Assembly (NCBI RefSeq): GCF_022581195.2
Contig: NC_061482.1
Location: 1,922,001 to 1,986,000, forward strand
Direction: 5' to 3'
Length of the DNA stretch: 64,000 nucleotides
Source of the DNA: Helicoverpa zea
Taxonomy: Eukaryota > Arthropoda > Insecta > Lepidoptera > Noctuidae
The translations under genes were made by a program, and so were the position numbers. Positions 10,951 through 22,374 of this stretch are shown here, in pieces; the first letter of the stretch is position 1; every line of letters begins with the position of its first letter. The notes under the pieces were generated by a model that was not told the DNA's origin, made no database searches, and saw only the letters and a program-made list of their open reading frames with translations.

Positions 10951-11139
10951 CGGCCAGTTTCTTCATCAAAAGTTAAAGTTAAAGTAATGTCTAAAGTAAA
11001 AGTAACGGTCAAATACGTTTTTTCAAGGCTAAAGTGACAGCAAAACTAATAGAAAAATTGAATTTGACCGTTAATTTTACTTTAGACATTACTTTGACTT
11101 TTACTTTGGCTTTAACTTTTGATGAAGAAACTGGCCGTA
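10951..11139. mobile_element. 189-bp foldback MITE, TAA target duplication
   Basis: TAA flanks both sides (10948-10950 and 11140-11142). The termini are CGGCCAGTTTCTTCATC and its exact inverse, and the arms continue for most of the element (AAAGTTAAAG, TAATGTCTAAAGTAAAA, TAACGGTCAAAT). There is no coding capacity. A 3-bp TAA duplication fits the PIF/Harbinger preference for TWA. Confidence 0.75.
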
Positions 11140-11192
11140 AACTGTGTAGCGTAAATTAAACCCGGGTTGCATCGTGATTTTTTTGGTACTTA

Positions 11193-11570
11193 TATCGGGT
11201 GTGCCGTACCTAATCACATTAAATTAAATACGTTCATATACTTATTTCACGTTAATATATGACGATTAACACAAAGAAAAAAACAAAAACGTAAAAATAA
11301 AAATTTTCAAACAAAGTTAGAATAAAAATATGCGAAAATTAGAACACCATATAAGATTTAGTCATGAGACTGCTGTAAACTGGTCAAAACATTCGATACT
11401 CCTAACTTTATCTCTGCCTTACACATGATGTTGTAAATTATAAAAACGAAAAATGACTCCTGTGGCTAAACCACTGAATGGATTTGGTTATTTTTTTACA
11501 ATTCGCCATAGAATATCATAAAATATATGTGATAGGATTTAATGTGATTAGGTACTACACACCCGCTATA
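11193..11570. mobile_element. About 380-bp TIR element, copy 1
   Basis: The left end TATCGGGTGTGCCGTACC mirrors the right end (reverse strand TAGCGGGTGTGTAGTACC), with TAATCACATTAAAT continuing both arms. A second copy lies at 48901. TA dinucleotides flank both ends, which suggests a Tc1/mariner-type target, but adjacent TA repeats make the exact boundary uncertain. There is no ORF of note. Confidence 0.6.
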
Positions 11571-11679
11571 GTGCTGTTTATAGAACTCCTGTTTTTTAAC
11601 ATAAGGAATCCTTTAGGTATATAGTATTACTTCGTTTTCTATCTATCTTTCTTTTCATTAGCCTAGCCATTTACCAACG

Positions 11680-12153
11680 ATGGTGAGGTCAAGAACCAGA
11701 AATCTGACAACCAACCTTACCAAGAAGTATCGGGTTGTCAGGATAACTGGGTTGAGGAGATCAGAAATGTAGGTCATCATCTGCCTAGCCTTTCCCAATT
11801 ATGTTGGGGTCGGCTTCCAGTCTAACCAGATGCAGCTGAGTACCAGTGTTTTACGAGGAGTGACTGCCTATCTGACCTCCTCAACCCAGTTAGGTACCTG
11901 GGCAACTAAATACCCCAAGGTTAGACTGATATCAGACTTACTGGCTTCTGACTATCCGTTACGACTGCCAAGGATGTTCAATGATAGCCGTACAGTTTAA
12001 CGTGCCATCCGAAAAACAGTTATTGGTGTCCAAGATATACTCAGAAAGTACATACAAACTTAGAAAAGTTACATTGCGACTTGCCTCACCTGCAATCGAA
12101 CCGCCTCACTCATACTTGAGAGGTTGGTTCTTTACCCTCTGTGTCACCATGAC
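11680..12153. mobile_element. Convergent pair of tRNA-SINE copies
   Basis: A plus-strand fragment (11680-11768, GGTATCGGGTTGTC-like, GGTTGAGGAG) is followed at once by a near-complete minus-strand T1 SINE (11774-12153). The latter's tail ATCATCTGCCTAGCC leads to the B-box complement GGTTCGATTGCAGGTGAGG and the head complement near 12145. The facing copies give an inverted repeat of roughly 80 bp. Confidence 0.65.
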
Positions 12154-12510
12154 TTTTTTTCATTTATGTAGATAGGTGCAGAAAAAAAAGTACCTGCATA
12201 AAAGATGCGTATTTGCAAAACTTCGCAAGTGAAACCACAGCGCATAGCTTGTATAAGTACAATCTCCTCCTTATTGATAAGATTATCGCATTTCCTGTGA
12301 TCATGAGATGACACTCTTGACCTTACGTATGTGGCATTCAATGTAGATGCATTCGGATGCATTATATTGCATCGGGGACATTGATATTGTGCAGATCAGA
12401 AGTGGCAACAAGAACACATTACATTGTCACGATATTTTGTTTTATCAGGAATTAAGATCATGCTATTTAATTTTGGTCACAAGGTTTGTTTTATGTAAAA
12501 GTGTACTTAA

Positions 12511-12744
12511 GGCGTCGTCCTAATTGGCAGCGATCGCGCGATGGCGCGATGCGTTTTTCATCTAAGACGTCGTCCTAATTGACAGCGATTGTACGATGAC
12601 ACGATGCGTTCTCGTCGTTCGATGAGTTCAAACATACAGATTTCATCAGAGTGTCCTATTTGAACCTCGCAAGTGAGATACTGAGATCGTGAGATGAAAA
12701 ACGCATCGCGCCATCGTGCGATCGCTGCCAATTAGGACGACGCC
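12511..12744. mobile_element. Foldback MITE with duplicated left terminus, TAA flanks
   Basis: TAA occurs at 12508-12510 and 12745-12747. The outer left terminus GGCGTCGTCCTAATTGGCAG extends 53 bp with one mismatch to the right terminus. A second, more decayed left terminus starts at 12566 (GACGTCGTCCTAATTGACAG) and is itself preceded by TAA at 12563-12565. No coding capacity. This looks like a solo end joined to a complete element through a shared TAA. Confidence 0.7.
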
Positions 12745-13379
12745 TAAGACCCGGTTTCATCATTAAACTATTACGATGACCAAACTAAAACCCGCGGTAC
12801 ACTAGCCGCTTATTAGTCAAATTGGCGATTTTACAACTGAAAACGGTTCGATTATCGTTCAAGTTAAAATGGTGATTAGTTTCTTCCTCTAAAATACTTA
12901 ATAAGCGGACCTTACTTCGTTTTGCCTAATAGACACATGTTTTTTTTATGTAATTTACTCAAAACTGGTTGCAAAACTGCATATTTTGGACGCCAAAAAC
13001 TACAAAAGACGCCGATGCAACATTGCCATATTAGAAAGGAATGCTTAACTTTTGACCAAAACAAACACCAGCCTTTGGGTCACTTGAATTACAAAGAGTT
13101 GCTTCGTAAGATCTTTAAAAACAATAATGAGCAGTTGGGCCCCTCACAAATGAAATTACTGTAGATATTGTACAGGGGTGTAAGGGAGGGGATGATAATA
13201 CGGGGTTTGTAGGTCATGTAGCCACGACCCCACACGAATTCCTGACCCCATTTCAATTGTCCTGTGTATGATTTTTTAATAGCTTTGGGTACCGTTTGAT
13301 TTATAGTGCCAACGGCACTTTCATACAAAATCACGTAACTCATCTATGTATTCTAATAGTAAAGAGGAAAATTTTGTAT

Positions 13380-13975
13380 ACTTGTTACATTGTTTGTAAT
13401 GGATAAACTCAAAAACTATTGGACTGATTTTAAACATTCATTCAAAAAAAAAGTTACATTATCTGCGAGTAAAATAGGCTACCTCATCATCCTCCGAGCC
13501 TTTTCCCAACTATGTTGGGGTCGGCTTCCAGTCTAACCGGATTCAGCTGAGTACCAGTGCTTTACAAGAAGCGACTGCCTATCTGACCTCCTCAACCCAG
13601 ATACCCGGGCAACCCGATACCCCTTGGTTAGACTGGTGTCAGACTTACTGGCTTCTGACTACCCGTAACGACTGCCAAGGATGTTCAATGACAGCCGGGA
13701 CCTACAGTTTAACGTGCCATCCGAAACACAGCCAATGGTGTCTAAGATATACTTAGAAAGTACATACAAACTTAGAAAAGTTGCATTGGTACTTGCCTGA
13801 CCTGGGATCGAACCCACGCCCTCGTACTTGAGGTTGGTCCTTTACCCACTAGGCCACCACGACTACCTAATTTAAATAATAATAATTGAAATAGGCTACC
13901 TAATTTACCTAATTTTATTCCAGTACGGCCACGGAACCGAGTGAATCAGCTGGAAAATGGCTAGCGATGTTATAA
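13380..13975 (+). mobile_element. Helitron-like element interrupted by a SINE
   Basis: The phrase GTAATGGATAAACTCAAAAA and ATTGGACTGATTT lead to ATCTGCGAGTAAAATAGGCT at 13480. The sequence resumes at about 13893 with GAAATAGGCTACC and ends GGAAAATGGCTAGCG near 13962. The interval is a minus-strand SINE (13485-13864). CTACCT occurs on both sides of the SINE and fits a short target duplication. Confidence 0.5.
13485..13864 (-). mobile_element. tRNA-headed SINE, tail T1, near full length
   Basis: The tail complement CATCATCCTCCGAGCC, then CCAACTATGTTGGGGTCGGC, leads through the shared body to the B-box complement GGGATCGAACCC and the head complement CCCACTAGGCCACCACGAC. Length and order match the copies at 9361 and 51568. 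It is inserted in a Helitron-like element. Confidence 0.8.
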
Positions 13976-13984
13976 AGAGGAAAA

Positions 13985-14135
13985 AATATTTTTTTGTTTC
14001 TTTGTAATGGATTAACTCAAACACTAATGGACTGATTTGAAAGCTGCACTCTTTTCTTAAAATAGACTATATTTCTAACTTGTACGGGAAGGAATTCTTA
14101 AGGGATGTAGGTGAAACCACGGGAAAACGGCTAGT
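13985..14135 (+). mobile_element. Helitron-like fragment
   Basis: It starts GTTTCTTTGTAATGGATTAA, continues ACTAATGGACTGATTTGAAA, and ends GTGAAACCACGGGAAAACGG then CTAGT. It is a compact copy of the same family as 13380 and 58370. Confidence 0.5.
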
Positions 14136-14900
14136 ATCGTAACATATGCAATGTTATAGCGAAATATTAGTGACGCTAGAAAAACACTACATATTTCTTA
14201 ACTATTGAACCAACACTACATATTTCGTTTATAACTCCACCGGTATTTTCATACATTTTATTCCAAAATTTTAATCTTTATGGAATTTGTACGGACCTAT
14301 GAACCTATATGGAACTAAAATAAAATGCTTTTACACTCTGACCGATGCTGGAAGCTGAAATAAAATGGGGCTTTTCGAGTGCAGAGTGCTGAAATTCTGT
14401 TTGCGACCATTTTTATAAGTCTACAGTTAAGACTGGTAAAAATTGTCACTTAAAGAAATGTCCTCTCCACGGTCGCATTTCTCTCTGTTGCCTTCTATAA
14501 TTTGTGAGTGTATGTGTGAGCGTTTGTGTGTGTGAGTATTCGACGAGTGGAGCATTACGCGCGTCCAATGGAATATTATTTCTGGGGCACCGCAAACCAA
14601 ATGTTATATCGCAAATATCATTAATAAACACTTAAGTTAGAATAATTATGTGTTTTTTTCATTGGTGGGTATGCTTTAACGGGGAATGTTAGAATATGGC
14701 AAAACTAAATTGTAGACTGCAAAAGGCTTTGGGCAAAAAAGTCGGAAGGGGACCAGAACATACTCAGATTTTAGATAAGAGAGAAAGTTGAGCGATTACA
14801 TTAAACAACGAAGAAAGCGATGATAGCAAACCGCTCGACCGCGTGGTATCGTGGAGTTAGCGATGCGACTGGATTTTATTTTGGAGAATAAAATCAGTCT

Positions 14901-15021
14901 TATGGACACACTCAGAGACATTTAATGGTTACTTTAGCCGTTCCTTAGTGCAGAATTTCTATGAGAATCTGTCACTAAAGAGTGACTTAAGTAATCATTA
15001 AATGTCTTTGAGTGCGGGGGT
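14901..15021. mobile_element. About 120-bp foldback MITE
   Basis: The left arm CACTCAGAGACATTTAATGG (14909 onward) mirrors the right arm around 14990-15015 (reverse strand CACTCAAAGACATTTAATGA), and TTACTT extends both. TTA stands on the left and TAA on the right, which is not a clean direct target duplication, so boundaries are approximate. Confidence 0.6.
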
Positions 15022-15189
15022 TAATCAGTTAAATATTAAAATGTTTAATTATAAATATATAAAATAAAATAAAATAAGATTAATCTACGTAAATATGCAT
15101 GCAGGTTATCTTGCTATGGCGGATATTAAGAGGTTTTAAGAAATTCATATGCAATGTATTAGGTATATTATTGGTTTAGGTATTTTAAC

Positions 15190-15556
15190 TGCCTCGTTGG
15201 TCTAGCTGTCGCAAGTGCGGCTGCTAAGCACGAGGTCTCGGGTTCGATTCCCGAGTCGGGCCGAAATCGCTTTGTGGGTTTTAGAAGACTTTCACAAAGC
15301 AGCCCGGAGCCTGGAAGCTGGTGATTGATACACCCGTGCATCGGAGAGCACGTAAATGTCGGTCCTGCGCCTGATCTCTCTCCGGTCGTGTCGGATTACC
15401 GTCCCATCGGGCTATGAGAGTTAAGGAATAGTGAGTGCACCTGTGTCTGCGCAAATGCTCGTGCACTATAATATGTCCTGCGTAGTTGGCTAATCTCCTT
15501 ACATGAGAACAGTCGCCGTTGCCGATAATCGGCTAGGAGGACATCATCATCATCAT
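15190..15556 (+). mobile_element. Second tRNA-headed SINE family (SINE-B), full length
   Basis: The head GCCTCGTTGGTCTAGCTGTC and B-box GGGTTCGATTCCCGAGTCGG is a clear tRNA-like pol III promoter. The body differs wholly from the T1 and T2 families and ends in (CAT)n at 15542-15556. The anticodon-arm region cannot be made into a normal tRNA with a 3' acceptor stem, and the body follows without a terminator. It is a SINE, not a tRNA gene. A minus-strand fragment lies at 29090. Confidence 0.75.
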
Positions 15557-16199
15557 ATTATTGAAATTTAACAGTTATTGAAATTATCATTATATTATAG
15601 GCTATGAAGATACCTTGTTTTTAAGAATTATAATTTTAGATTCTCGAATCTCGACTTAAATATAATATATGTAGGTAATATTGTGAATCGATCACACATT
15701 GTAAATTCAATATCTAAGCTCGGTTGTTAAGGTGAATTTGTTGGGGATTTGGTCATCTGCGATTACCGTTCATGCGTTAAAACTGGGTGGAACCAAACGT
15801 CATGCAATTTTTGCTTTGCTTTTAGCTTGTTTCAGTAATATTGACATTTCGCATTTCTACATTTTTTGATAACGATGCAGTAATAGAATGAAATAAACCG
15901 TTTCCAAAAACGCACGCGATTACAAAGCTCAGTCCGTCCATAACTACGGAAACGATTACGGTTTATCGTTTTTCCGACTACGTTAACCAACGGATTTCGG
16001 CCATTGTGATATAATATTAAATATAAAATGTAACCAAGACTCACTGGTGTTTCATTACACAAAAGGGAATTCAAGCAAAGGGTACGTAATAACAAGGGAC
16101 GACGCTCAGCCATCATATCGTAGAATTCTGCCAATTTAACGCCACTTGTTCGTCGCTTCCTAAATTCTTGCTCCGTCACAACGATTTCGTCGCCTCAAG

Positions 16200-16345
16200 A
16201 TCAGGTGTGAGATATCAGATTACGTAACTTCAAGGGATATTTTGTTTATATTTCGCATCACCTGAGGCAAGTGAGCAGTCTCACGTGGACATCGATCGAG
16301 CCTGGGTTGGGAATAATGAGAGATGAATAGTCAAAGTCTCTTCAC
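16200..16345 (+). promoter_or_regulatory. Putative promoter region of the host gene
   Basis: This region lies just upstream of the GC-rich leader exon. It contains a canonical E-box CACGTG at 16282-16287. No TATA box is placed convincingly and several CAGT initiator-like sites exist, so I do not assign a start site. ATG triplets at about 16316 and 16322 suggest transcription starts downstream of them. Confidence 0.35.
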
Positions 16346-16572
16346 ATTTTGGGAACGTCGTGCGGTAGGCGGGCGGTGTCGTGTTGGGCGGACGGCGCGC
16401 GAGGGGAGGTCGATAAGCAGTGTAGATCGGTGGGTCGAGGCAGTCGGTCGCCTGCCAGCCCCGGGAGCGGTCGCCTTAGTCGTACCCTCGCTGTAGACGT
16501 ACCTCGCTCCAGTCGGTCACTTGGTCGCGTGTCCGTGCCGCTCGCTCCAGCCGCGCGGATCGCCTTTACCCA
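16340..16572 (+). other. 5' untranslated leader exon (exon 1) of the host gene
   Basis: The stretch is strongly GC-rich against AT-rich flanks and has no ATG on the + strand. It ends at a donor reading CCA|GTAAGTAC (GT at 16573-16574). These are the marks of a non-coding first exon. Its 5' end is not defined by the sequence. The link to exon 2 at 42133 is an inference from strand, order and the absence of upstream ATGs in both exons. The joined leader would place the first ATG of the message at 42182. Alternative: the leader of another transcript on the same strand. Confidence 0.55.
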
Positions 16573-17689
16573 GTAAGTACCTTTTACCAACCTGTAGCGA
16601 CGACGGTCTTCGAATATTTTTTACAGGGATTCCTTTGCACCTTTTTCGACTTTTTTCGGCACACTGCGGAGTTTTGCTGCAGAGAGGATCTTCGATGTTT
16701 CGTCAATTTTATAAATTTTATTTATAAGAAAACAAAGCTACTGGGCACTAAAACGTTAGTGCCTGTTAACGTAGCAGTAATAAAGTCGACCACTTTAATA
16801 ATACTTCGGAAACGGTTTTTGGCCATCGAAATAAATCTTCGTTTAGAACGTGACTTTGGGGGCTTTAGTTTTAACGGAATCAATATTTCGGAACATTACT
16901 ATAATTCTTTTGAGCGTTTTAAATCCGAGTCAGTAATATATTTGACGCGGAAGATTTTTGGGTCGGTTCTATTGGGTGTTCCGTTTTACGTGGGTTACAG
17001 GTCTTTGTTTAAACTGCCTATGTGTGGCAACACTTGGGAAGGCTTTAGAAACTTCGGTTCGTTTTCTTTTTAATCGTTGAACGATGAAATAGGTATTTCA
17101 TGAACGAAGCGTTCCGATTCACTTGCGGTGTAACGTCGGCTTAGAATTTGGTTGAAAGAATAACACCATTTGATTAAGTCCGTATTATCTAGAATTACGT
17201 TATACGTACCTAACGTTTTTATTACGGTTATATTGACATTAAAAAATTGGATGGGACGGGTATAAAAATAGGACAAAAAACCTATTATCAAACAGAAATT
17301 GATAAGAGTTGGCTAGTCTGATAGAAATGAGAGACTTAAATACTGTACCCAAAAAAGCAATGCACAAAAATATCCTACAGATGGGATATTTTAAAAAATA
17401 CTGTATGTTCCTCAAACAATTCTTGTCCAATACATTTCTATATCGGTAAACGTTTTCCTTTAAATAAAGAGCTAAAGAATGAAAGTACAGTACAATAGAT
17501 TCGTTGGAACGTTTGCTCATACGATAGACTAAATGGAGATAGTAATAATGTTACTCAATTGTAGGGTTTTGCCCTTATCATTGTTCATCTTATATTAAAA
17601 TAAAATTCAGAATTGAAAGTTGCATTTTTAAATAAAGATTTTTTTTTAAATTACGCTTTGGGCACAATAATTTGTTTCGATTCGGTATC

Positions 17690-18020
17690 GGCTGGCATTT
17701 GATAATCTTTGGCAGTAGTTACGGGTAGTCAGAAGCTAGTAAGTGTGACATCCAGTCTTACCGAGGGTTGAGGAGGTCAGATAGGATAGATAGATAAATA
17801 AAACATTTATTCAGGACAAACAAAATGACACAACAAAGATACAAGTGGGTAGAAAGAAAAAACATAAAATACAAACAGAAATTAACGCCGGATTAATTAA
17901 TTATTATTAAATTAATTGCGGCGGAGATAGGCAGTCGCTCCTTGTAATACACTGGTACTCAGCTGCATCCAGTTAGACTGGAAGCCGACCCCAACATGAT
18001 TGGGAAAATACTAGGCAGAT
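17690..18020 (+). mobile_element. T1 SINE fragment split by a LINE 3' end
   Basis: The SINE body runs from about 17700 (CAGTAGTTACGGGTAGTCAG) to GAGGAGGTCAGATAGG at 17785. It resumes at 17925 with AGATAGGCAGTCGCTCCTTG and ends with AAGCCGACCCCAACATGATT. The tRNA head is missing. Confidence 0.7.
17786..17924 (-). mobile_element. 5'-truncated LINE 3' end inside a SINE
   Basis: AGATAGG is duplicated on both sides (17779-17785 and 17925-17931). On the minus strand the insert ends TTGTCCTGAATAAATGTTTT then ATTTATCTATCTAT. That is a polyadenylation-like AATAAA and a simple-repeat tail of the kind seen at CR1/jockey-type 3' ends. It is inserted after the SINE. Confidence 0.65.
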
Positions 18021-18113
18021 GATATAGACACCATTTCTTTTTCTCGTCATCGATTTCAATACTACAAGATAGGAATAAGACCACATTATTTCGGTCGTTC
18101 TTAGTGTTCTAAT

Positions 18114-18150
18114 CTATCTGTTGACATGCTGCAAGCATGTCAACAGATAG
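18114..18150. repeat. Perfect hairpin, 17-bp stem, 3-nt loop
   Basis: CTATCTGTTGACATGCT is followed by GCA and then its exact reverse complement. The stem is too short and the loop too tight for a pre-miRNA. It probably arose by templated palindrome correction or is the relic of a foldback element. Confidence 0.8.
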
Positions 18151-18564
18151 GGATAGAAGTTTGAAATTACATCATACTCATGTAATATTCTTATCTCTCA
18201 TGAGAGATAGGATATTGGGATTGACCTTTATAAAGATTATTAAGAAATAGATTATACAGTCGTTAGTCATAAAAACATACATTACCTATTTACTAAATAG
18301 TAGGAAAATTAAAAAAGACAGCGTACTATTAGGCTGATAAATCACCGATTACTTATGAATGTCATTTTCAAATTGATTAAAATATAGCTGAGTCATCATT
18401 ACTTATGTTTCGAACTAGTCTTTCTTTACAAAAATATTATGATACACACGTTTGAGCAACAGTTAGCTTTACAAATTGAAAATGAATGTGAAAGACTTAG
18501 GTAGTTAAGGTACGATTGCCAAGTTTTGGTGAGAACTAAAGAAATTTTAATATTTTCAACCAGT

Positions 18565-18690
18565 ATTACCAATGGGTATCGGGTTGCCCAAGTAACTGGG
18601 TTGTGGAGGTAAGATAGTCAGCTGTTTTATGTAAAACAGTGATACTCAGCTACATAATTTTAGACTACAGGCAGATTTTAACATAGTTGA
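18565..18690 (+). mobile_element. T1 SINE tail fragment
   Basis: TATCGGGTTGCCCAAGTAAC, TGGGTTGTGGAGGTAAGATA and GTGATACTCAGCTACAT correspond to the T1 tail, considerably diverged. Confidence 0.6.
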
Positions 18691-18915
18691 AAATTGTAGA
18701 CTAGGTTAGGACATAGAATCATTAGTCATGGAAAAGGCTAGGCATATAATAAGAAATGTCTTCCAGTATATCAATGCAAAAGGAAGTAATAAATATTCAG
18801 ATATTTATTCAGTATATTTCGTTTGTAGAATGCTCATCCGCCAGTCATTACAATGGAAATGGGTAGCGAAATTGATTATGTTCGGGTCTCCCACTCCTAT
18901 ATATTCGTACGATAA

Positions 18916-19107
18916 GTGTACCCGCACACTGGCGACTAAACAGTTGACACGATAATAGACAATACATAAATAAAAAGTAAAAAAAGGCGGTCTGATACCG
19001 GCTAAATACCTGATCTTTGTAATGTGCGTACTACCATTCATCTTCATACTGATTTATGAGCCCAAACAAACTATCGGCCGACAAAAAGCTTGTAATGTGT
19101 GGGTGGT
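18916..19107. mobile_element. GGCCGAC foldback family, copy 1
   Basis: The left end GTGTACCCGCACACTGGCGA mirrors a right end ATCGGCCGACAAAAAGCTTG then TAATGTGTGGG. The internal phrases CTGATACCGGCTAAATACC, TGATCTTTGTAATGTGCG and GAGCCCAAACAAACTATCGG recur in at least eight places in the window. Confidence 0.6.
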
Positions 19108-19414
19108 CTGAATCGGTCCCATGTTATACACAAGCCTGATTCATAGTAATTGTTATTATTACGTATTAATGTAGTAATTCGTAGTATGAAGGTTACGCTA
19201 TCTGACATGATAGTTACAATTTGCCATTGAGTGCTGGATTGATTGAGATATTAGTTAGGAGAATCAATTAACCAAGTTAAAATGAAATAATTAAATTAAA
19301 AGAAATGAAAATAATTAATGAAATTCTAACGTGTCAGTTAGACTACAGTATAAGTTAGACAACTTTGCAATTCTGAAGTTAGCCATATGACGACTTTCTT
19401 TGTGAAATTATCAA

Positions 19415-19695
19415 ATGAATCCCGCTGTGGGTGCAGCATGAGGGAGTGTCAGACTCTAATAGCCTTACTTAAACATCTGTTGAATACTTATCTAAAAAAG
19501 TGTGGGTGCAAAACGGACCGTATTTGTTCAGCGGACGTTTAATTTTTTTTGTGGTACGACGGTTACTGACTAAAACCCACCATGTTCCTTCTCAAGTCCT
19601 TTATGTATCAGGGCCGCGGTAACTCATTCGAACAATCCCGCAGCCCCGGCAGGCTTTAGCTCTGGTAGGTCCCACTAAACCATTTGATGCTTTAC
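19415..19695 (-). mobile_element. 5'-truncated LINE 3' UTR with poly(A)
   Basis: On the minus strand, GTGGGACCTACCAGAGCTAA, AGCCTGCCGGGGCTGCGGG and GGTGGGTTTTAGTCAGTAAC run into a short poly(A) (T-run on + at 19543-19550). A related piece, AATCCCGCTGTGGGTGCAGC, lies at 19420. GC-rich sequence with a poly(A) on one side suggests a retrotransposed 3' UTR. No ORF end is visible. Confidence 0.45.
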
Positions 19696-21065
19696 GTTCA
19701 TATTTTTCTTGACTACTGTGAAGTCAATAGCAGCCAACTTCACACTAGCAACTTTTCGACAATATCAGAATGAATAAATGCCCAAAGAGTCATATGTCTA
19801 CGTTCAGAGTTGCAAAATTATTTCCCCCAAACTGTAACTCGCATAAAAATTACGTTATGTTTTGGGATCAAAAGAATATAATGTCTTTTAAGTACCCCAT
19901 CAGAGCTTCCCTTGTGTTTTCTTAAACATTACTGAGGAGGTAGGTAAGGGATTATTTTCCACGGATAAAATATCAAAGTTATTAAAATGGTATCATGAAG
20001 GTTTAAATGAATGATGAATGATGGAAATGAAGTAAGCCGTAAATTGGTACTTTAATTACTAAAGAATGCTTTTACGAGGATAGTGATATCAATAGTGGGT
20101 AGTTTCATTTGTCAATTATAGAAATTGAAAATAAATTCTCTAAAGTATTCGTATGAAAAAAATTGAATAGTTACTGTATTAAGTACATAACAATCAAAAG
20201 GTTCTTCATTAATTGCATCGATAAACTCCAATATTTTTTTTGTTAAAAAAATACTCTTTCGGCGTTTCACATACATGTCGAGGAAAATATTTCCTTCACA
20301 TGGTTAAAACATTGCGTGTAAGCCATATTACTGTAAACTTTCAAAATCTATTCCATAATTTTCGCATATAAGAGTAAAAACATTCAAACAATCGCATTTA
20401 TAAATTACTAGGATTTGTGAGGACAAACTAAATTAAATATGACATGAATCTTATATCACAATATCATTAATAGTTCAGAAATTAGTTTTTAGTTCCAACA
20501 TAATTTATACTAATTACCGCGCCACGAAATCACCCCAGTGAAATTCATGAGACATTTATAGTAGGTACAGAAATAACTGGAAACACACAATAGGTATTTT
20601 ATGATTTTGCAATAATAATATTTTTTATCAAATCGTGAAAAAACAAACCACTTCAAATAATATGCCTATCTCAGTTATAAAAATATAGTCTATCTACAGT
20701 TTCTTTTTCATCATCTATTTCTATACATACATTTTTGGTCTTCAAAATTATTATACCCACAGTCTATTTCATATAAATTTTTCTTCTTCAAAAAATATGA
20801 ATACTTCTACCAATAAAGTCTATAAGAAATTCCGATATCTTTTCTTATGGAAATTACGTTTTGCCAGTTGATGAAGATATGGCTTGCCTTGACACTTCCA
20901 ATCATGAAATCGTTTAGACTAGAGAATGCAATATCAGAGCTAGATGGAAAATACTGCTGGAATACCTATCTATACTTACAAATAAATATAATATGTTTGA
21001 ATTTAGTGTTAAAAAACCGTTTTTTTTTTTTAATAAGTCTTACGTATGGGTAAAATTAGTTTATT
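19696..21065. other. Plain AT-rich intronic stretch
   Basis: I see no coding exon, RNA gene or clear repeat boundary here. It has scattered homopolymer runs and ATTTTT-rich sequence. Open frames are short and without protein-like composition. Confidence 0.5.
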
Positions 21066-21317
21066 ACAGCCTTTTTTATCGTACCACTGCAGCTGGGCAC
21101 AGGCCTCCTCTAACTCGGGTTGGTGATTTCATACTATATAGTCCAGGTTTGCTCAAGATGTTTTCCTTCACCTTTTTATCAGCCATGGTGGCAAAGACAT
21201 ATTTAGAAAGTACATACAAACTTATAAAAGTTGCATTAGTTCTCGTCTGAACTGGAATCGAACCCACACCCTCATACTCGAGAGGTTGCTTCTTTACCCA
21301 CTAGGCCACCACGACTT
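21066..21317 (-). mobile_element. tRNA-headed SINE with tail T2
   Basis: Reading on the minus strand, the head complement CCCACTAGGCCACCACGACT and B-box complement GGAATCGAACCC precede the shared body (AGTACATACAAACTTAT). Instead of tail T1 the element then enters AGCCATGGTGGCAAAG, TGTTTTCCTTCACC, ATAGTCCAGG and the CTGGGCACAGGCCTCC module of tail T2. This is one of two T2 copies with the head still attached (see 31440). Confidence 0.7.
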
Positions 21318-22028
21318 ATGACCTATCGGGCTTAGGACAAACTAATTTTGCCTAAGATGTACTTGTTCCTAAAATCGGGATTAGCCGGTAACATAAGCAA
21401 TACTCGGTACATAAAATACTAAAAAACTACGTAAAATTACCTTTAATAAACTATTACAGTTGATTACACCATAATATAGAAACATCTAGGCGTATAATTA
21501 AAACTCTGTCAATCTATTGAAGCTCATAACTTAAATTAATCAATTAATTTATTGAACAACATCAACTAAGTTCCTTTAGCCCAACTATTTGTAAAATATT
21601 TAAGATATTGCTAAACTTAGTAACGAATTTTACAGTAAGTGTGAAGTAGAAATTGTAATAAAACTATTTGGTTGAGAATCACCTCGATTTTAAATTGGTT
21701 TCTTGTTTAACACGCACTTCAGCAATTATGTTTAATATTTTATACAGTTTTTCAAATACCTAGAGAATAGGCCTTTCACGCTAAACCTACAGACGCGATT
21801 AAACTTTGGTAGGTACATAGATAAGTCAATATACTTTGGTACATAGTAGCCAGAGAAAGGGGTACACAGATAGTTGGGTAGTGTAGAACATGAGAAAGGA
21901 CAAAGGCTAGTTTTATCCGGGTGCGGGAAACTACTAGTAAATTTTTGTAACTAGCTGTATACGTATTAGCTGTATACAGTTTTGTTGGACATTTTATATT
22001 TTTTATAATGTAAAATGTACCTTCTAAG

Positions 22029-22081
22029 CAATAAATAAATAAATAAATAAATTAATAAATTAATAAATAAATAAATAAATA
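22029..22081 (+). repeat. (AAAT)n microsatellite
   Basis: This is a run of AATA/AATT tetranucleotides. It follows a Helitron-like end (GTGCGGGAAACTACTAG near 21935), an association often seen for these elements. Confidence 0.85.
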
Positions 22082-22374
22082 GTTTTCTGTAGGGACTACT
22101 TCACTTTTAATAAAAACAGGTTCCTATCATTTATTATTTCTGAGTGGTTATATTACGCATCACAAATTTATTTACGAAACAGTATATTATATAATACGCA
22201 GTTCCTAGTGTTCTTTCCGTACTTATACCGTTTACCAAGCCTCATACATTTTACAGATATTTTATTTCGACGCTGTCATTTGTCATGTGTGAGACCGCCA
22301 CTCTGTCAGAATTTAATACAGACCCTGCTAGGACTTTGAAATTTTATCAAAACGTAAAACTTTTAGGCTTGTGT

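Noticed and set aside
15190..15265. Possible tRNA gene
   Set aside because: A- and B-box are present, but the sequence continues into a SINE body with a (CAT)n tail and there is no proper 3' acceptor end or T-run terminator.
16759..17073. 104-codon open frame just after the leader exon
   Set aside because: It begins at GTG, has its first ATG only near the end, lies directly behind a GTAAGT donor, and has low-complexity AT-driven composition.
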